Source of the DNA: Candidatus Doudnabacteria bacterium
Lineage (GTDB): Bacteria > Patescibacteriota > Doudnabacteria > UBA920
Direction of reading: 5' to 3'
Length of the DNA: 5,235 nt
NCBI GenBank assembly: GCA_903913365.1
Contig: CAIWKW010000012.1
Span: forward strand, 1-5,235
Shown here piece after piece: positions 5,161-5,235 of this stretch. A program made the position numbers and the translations under genes. Below the pieces are notes generated by a model, which worked only from the letters and a program-made list of their open reading frames with translations, was not told the DNA's origin and searched no databases. Within the stretch, counting starts at the first letter, position 1; the number at the start of each line of letters is the position of its first letter.

Positions 5161-5235
5161 AAAAAGCACAGGCTCCACTGCGTCTCGGGATATTCTGCCG
5201 AGCCTCTCCTCCTAATATAGGAGGAGTACCCCGCG
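5161..5235 (-). other. GC-rich structured non-coding block, continues past the window edge
   Basis: This stretch is clearly GC-richer than the neighbouring intergenic DNA. It holds a perfect 9-bp hairpin with a 3-nt loop (ctcctccta 5206-5214, taggaggag 5218-5226). It also holds two stems that cannot form together because they share 5200-5202: aggctc 5170-5175 with gagcct 5200-5205, and ctcgg 5184-5188 with ccgag 5198-5202. On the minus strand the aggctc/gagcct stem is followed by GTGCTTTTT, which would suit an intrinsic terminator of a transcript arriving from the right. It could be the 3' end of an untranslated RNA, a terminator region or a repeated intergenic element. No known RNA family was recognised. 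Confidence 0.4.

Noticed and set aside
5124..5234. Open minus-strand frame of 36 codons entering from the right edge and ending at TAA 5124-5126
   Set aside because: It overlaps stems and a direct repeat, its Arg/Ser-rich translation resembles no protein I know, and another frame is open for 24 codons too. It could be a gene end, but nothing in the window supports that.
5223..5235. ggagtaccccgcg, superficially like the T-box UGGNACCGCG element
   Set aside because: The core differs (GAGUACC for UGGNACC), and no specifier stem or downstream tRNA-synthetase gene is in view.
1..5235. CRISPR array, tRNA, rRNA, insertion sequence or transposase
   Set aside because: No regularly spaced repeats, cloverleaf, rRNA signature or transposase motif was found on either strand.

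Overview
The window carries three genes, all on the minus strand, plus a promoter-proximal intergenic region at the right edge. Reading in the direction of transcription (right to left) the order is: a structured, gene-free stretch (about 4980-5235); a very large secreted multidomain protein (4967-1377, 1196 aa); a 79-aa single-pass membrane protein (1316-1077); a short intergenic stretch with two hairpins; and the first 293 residues of a GT4-type glycosyltransferase that runs off the left edge (879 to <1).

The likely source is an uncultivated bacterium of the Patescibacteria/CPR type, possibly Parcubacteria-like. This is inference. It rests on AT-rich intergenic DNA with textbook TTGACA/TATAAT promoters, start codons without visible Shine-Dalgarno sequences, tight gene packing, and a Ser/Thr/Asn/Gly-rich, Cys-rich secreted protein carrying GPWNWTC repeats, a style I associate with that group. 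The standard bacterial code fits: the Gly-rich 1196-codon frame is open with TGA read as a stop, which argues against code-25 lineages. No rRNA, tRNA or marker gene is present to fix the taxonomy.

The large protein dominates the window. It has an N-terminal signal peptide, two Ig/PKD-like beta modules that each keep one Cys pair, a tandem knottin-like Cys-rich segment between them, two GPWNWTC modules, a BACON-like domain, another CC-containing Cys motif, a long Asn/aromatic-rich core I cannot assign, a second Cys-rich region, and a DUF11-like C-terminal domain. About 54 cysteines suggest a disulfide-stabilised exported protein. No catalytic site, sortase signal or C-terminal membrane anchor is visible, so adhesion, binding or a structural surface role is inferred and not shown.

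Each gene has a TATAAT box 29-40 nt upstream of its ATG, suggesting three largely separate transcription units. The best promoter precedes the large gene: TTGACA, 16-bp spacer, extended TGT-TATAAT. Upstream of it lie a perfect 20-bp inverted repeat, two 18-bp direct repeats that flank that palindrome, and a GC-rich block that can form alternative stems and continues past the right edge. Nothing here proves that the three proteins work together. The simplest reading is a cell-envelope locus: an exported surface protein, a small membrane protein, and an enzyme of surface-glycan synthesis.
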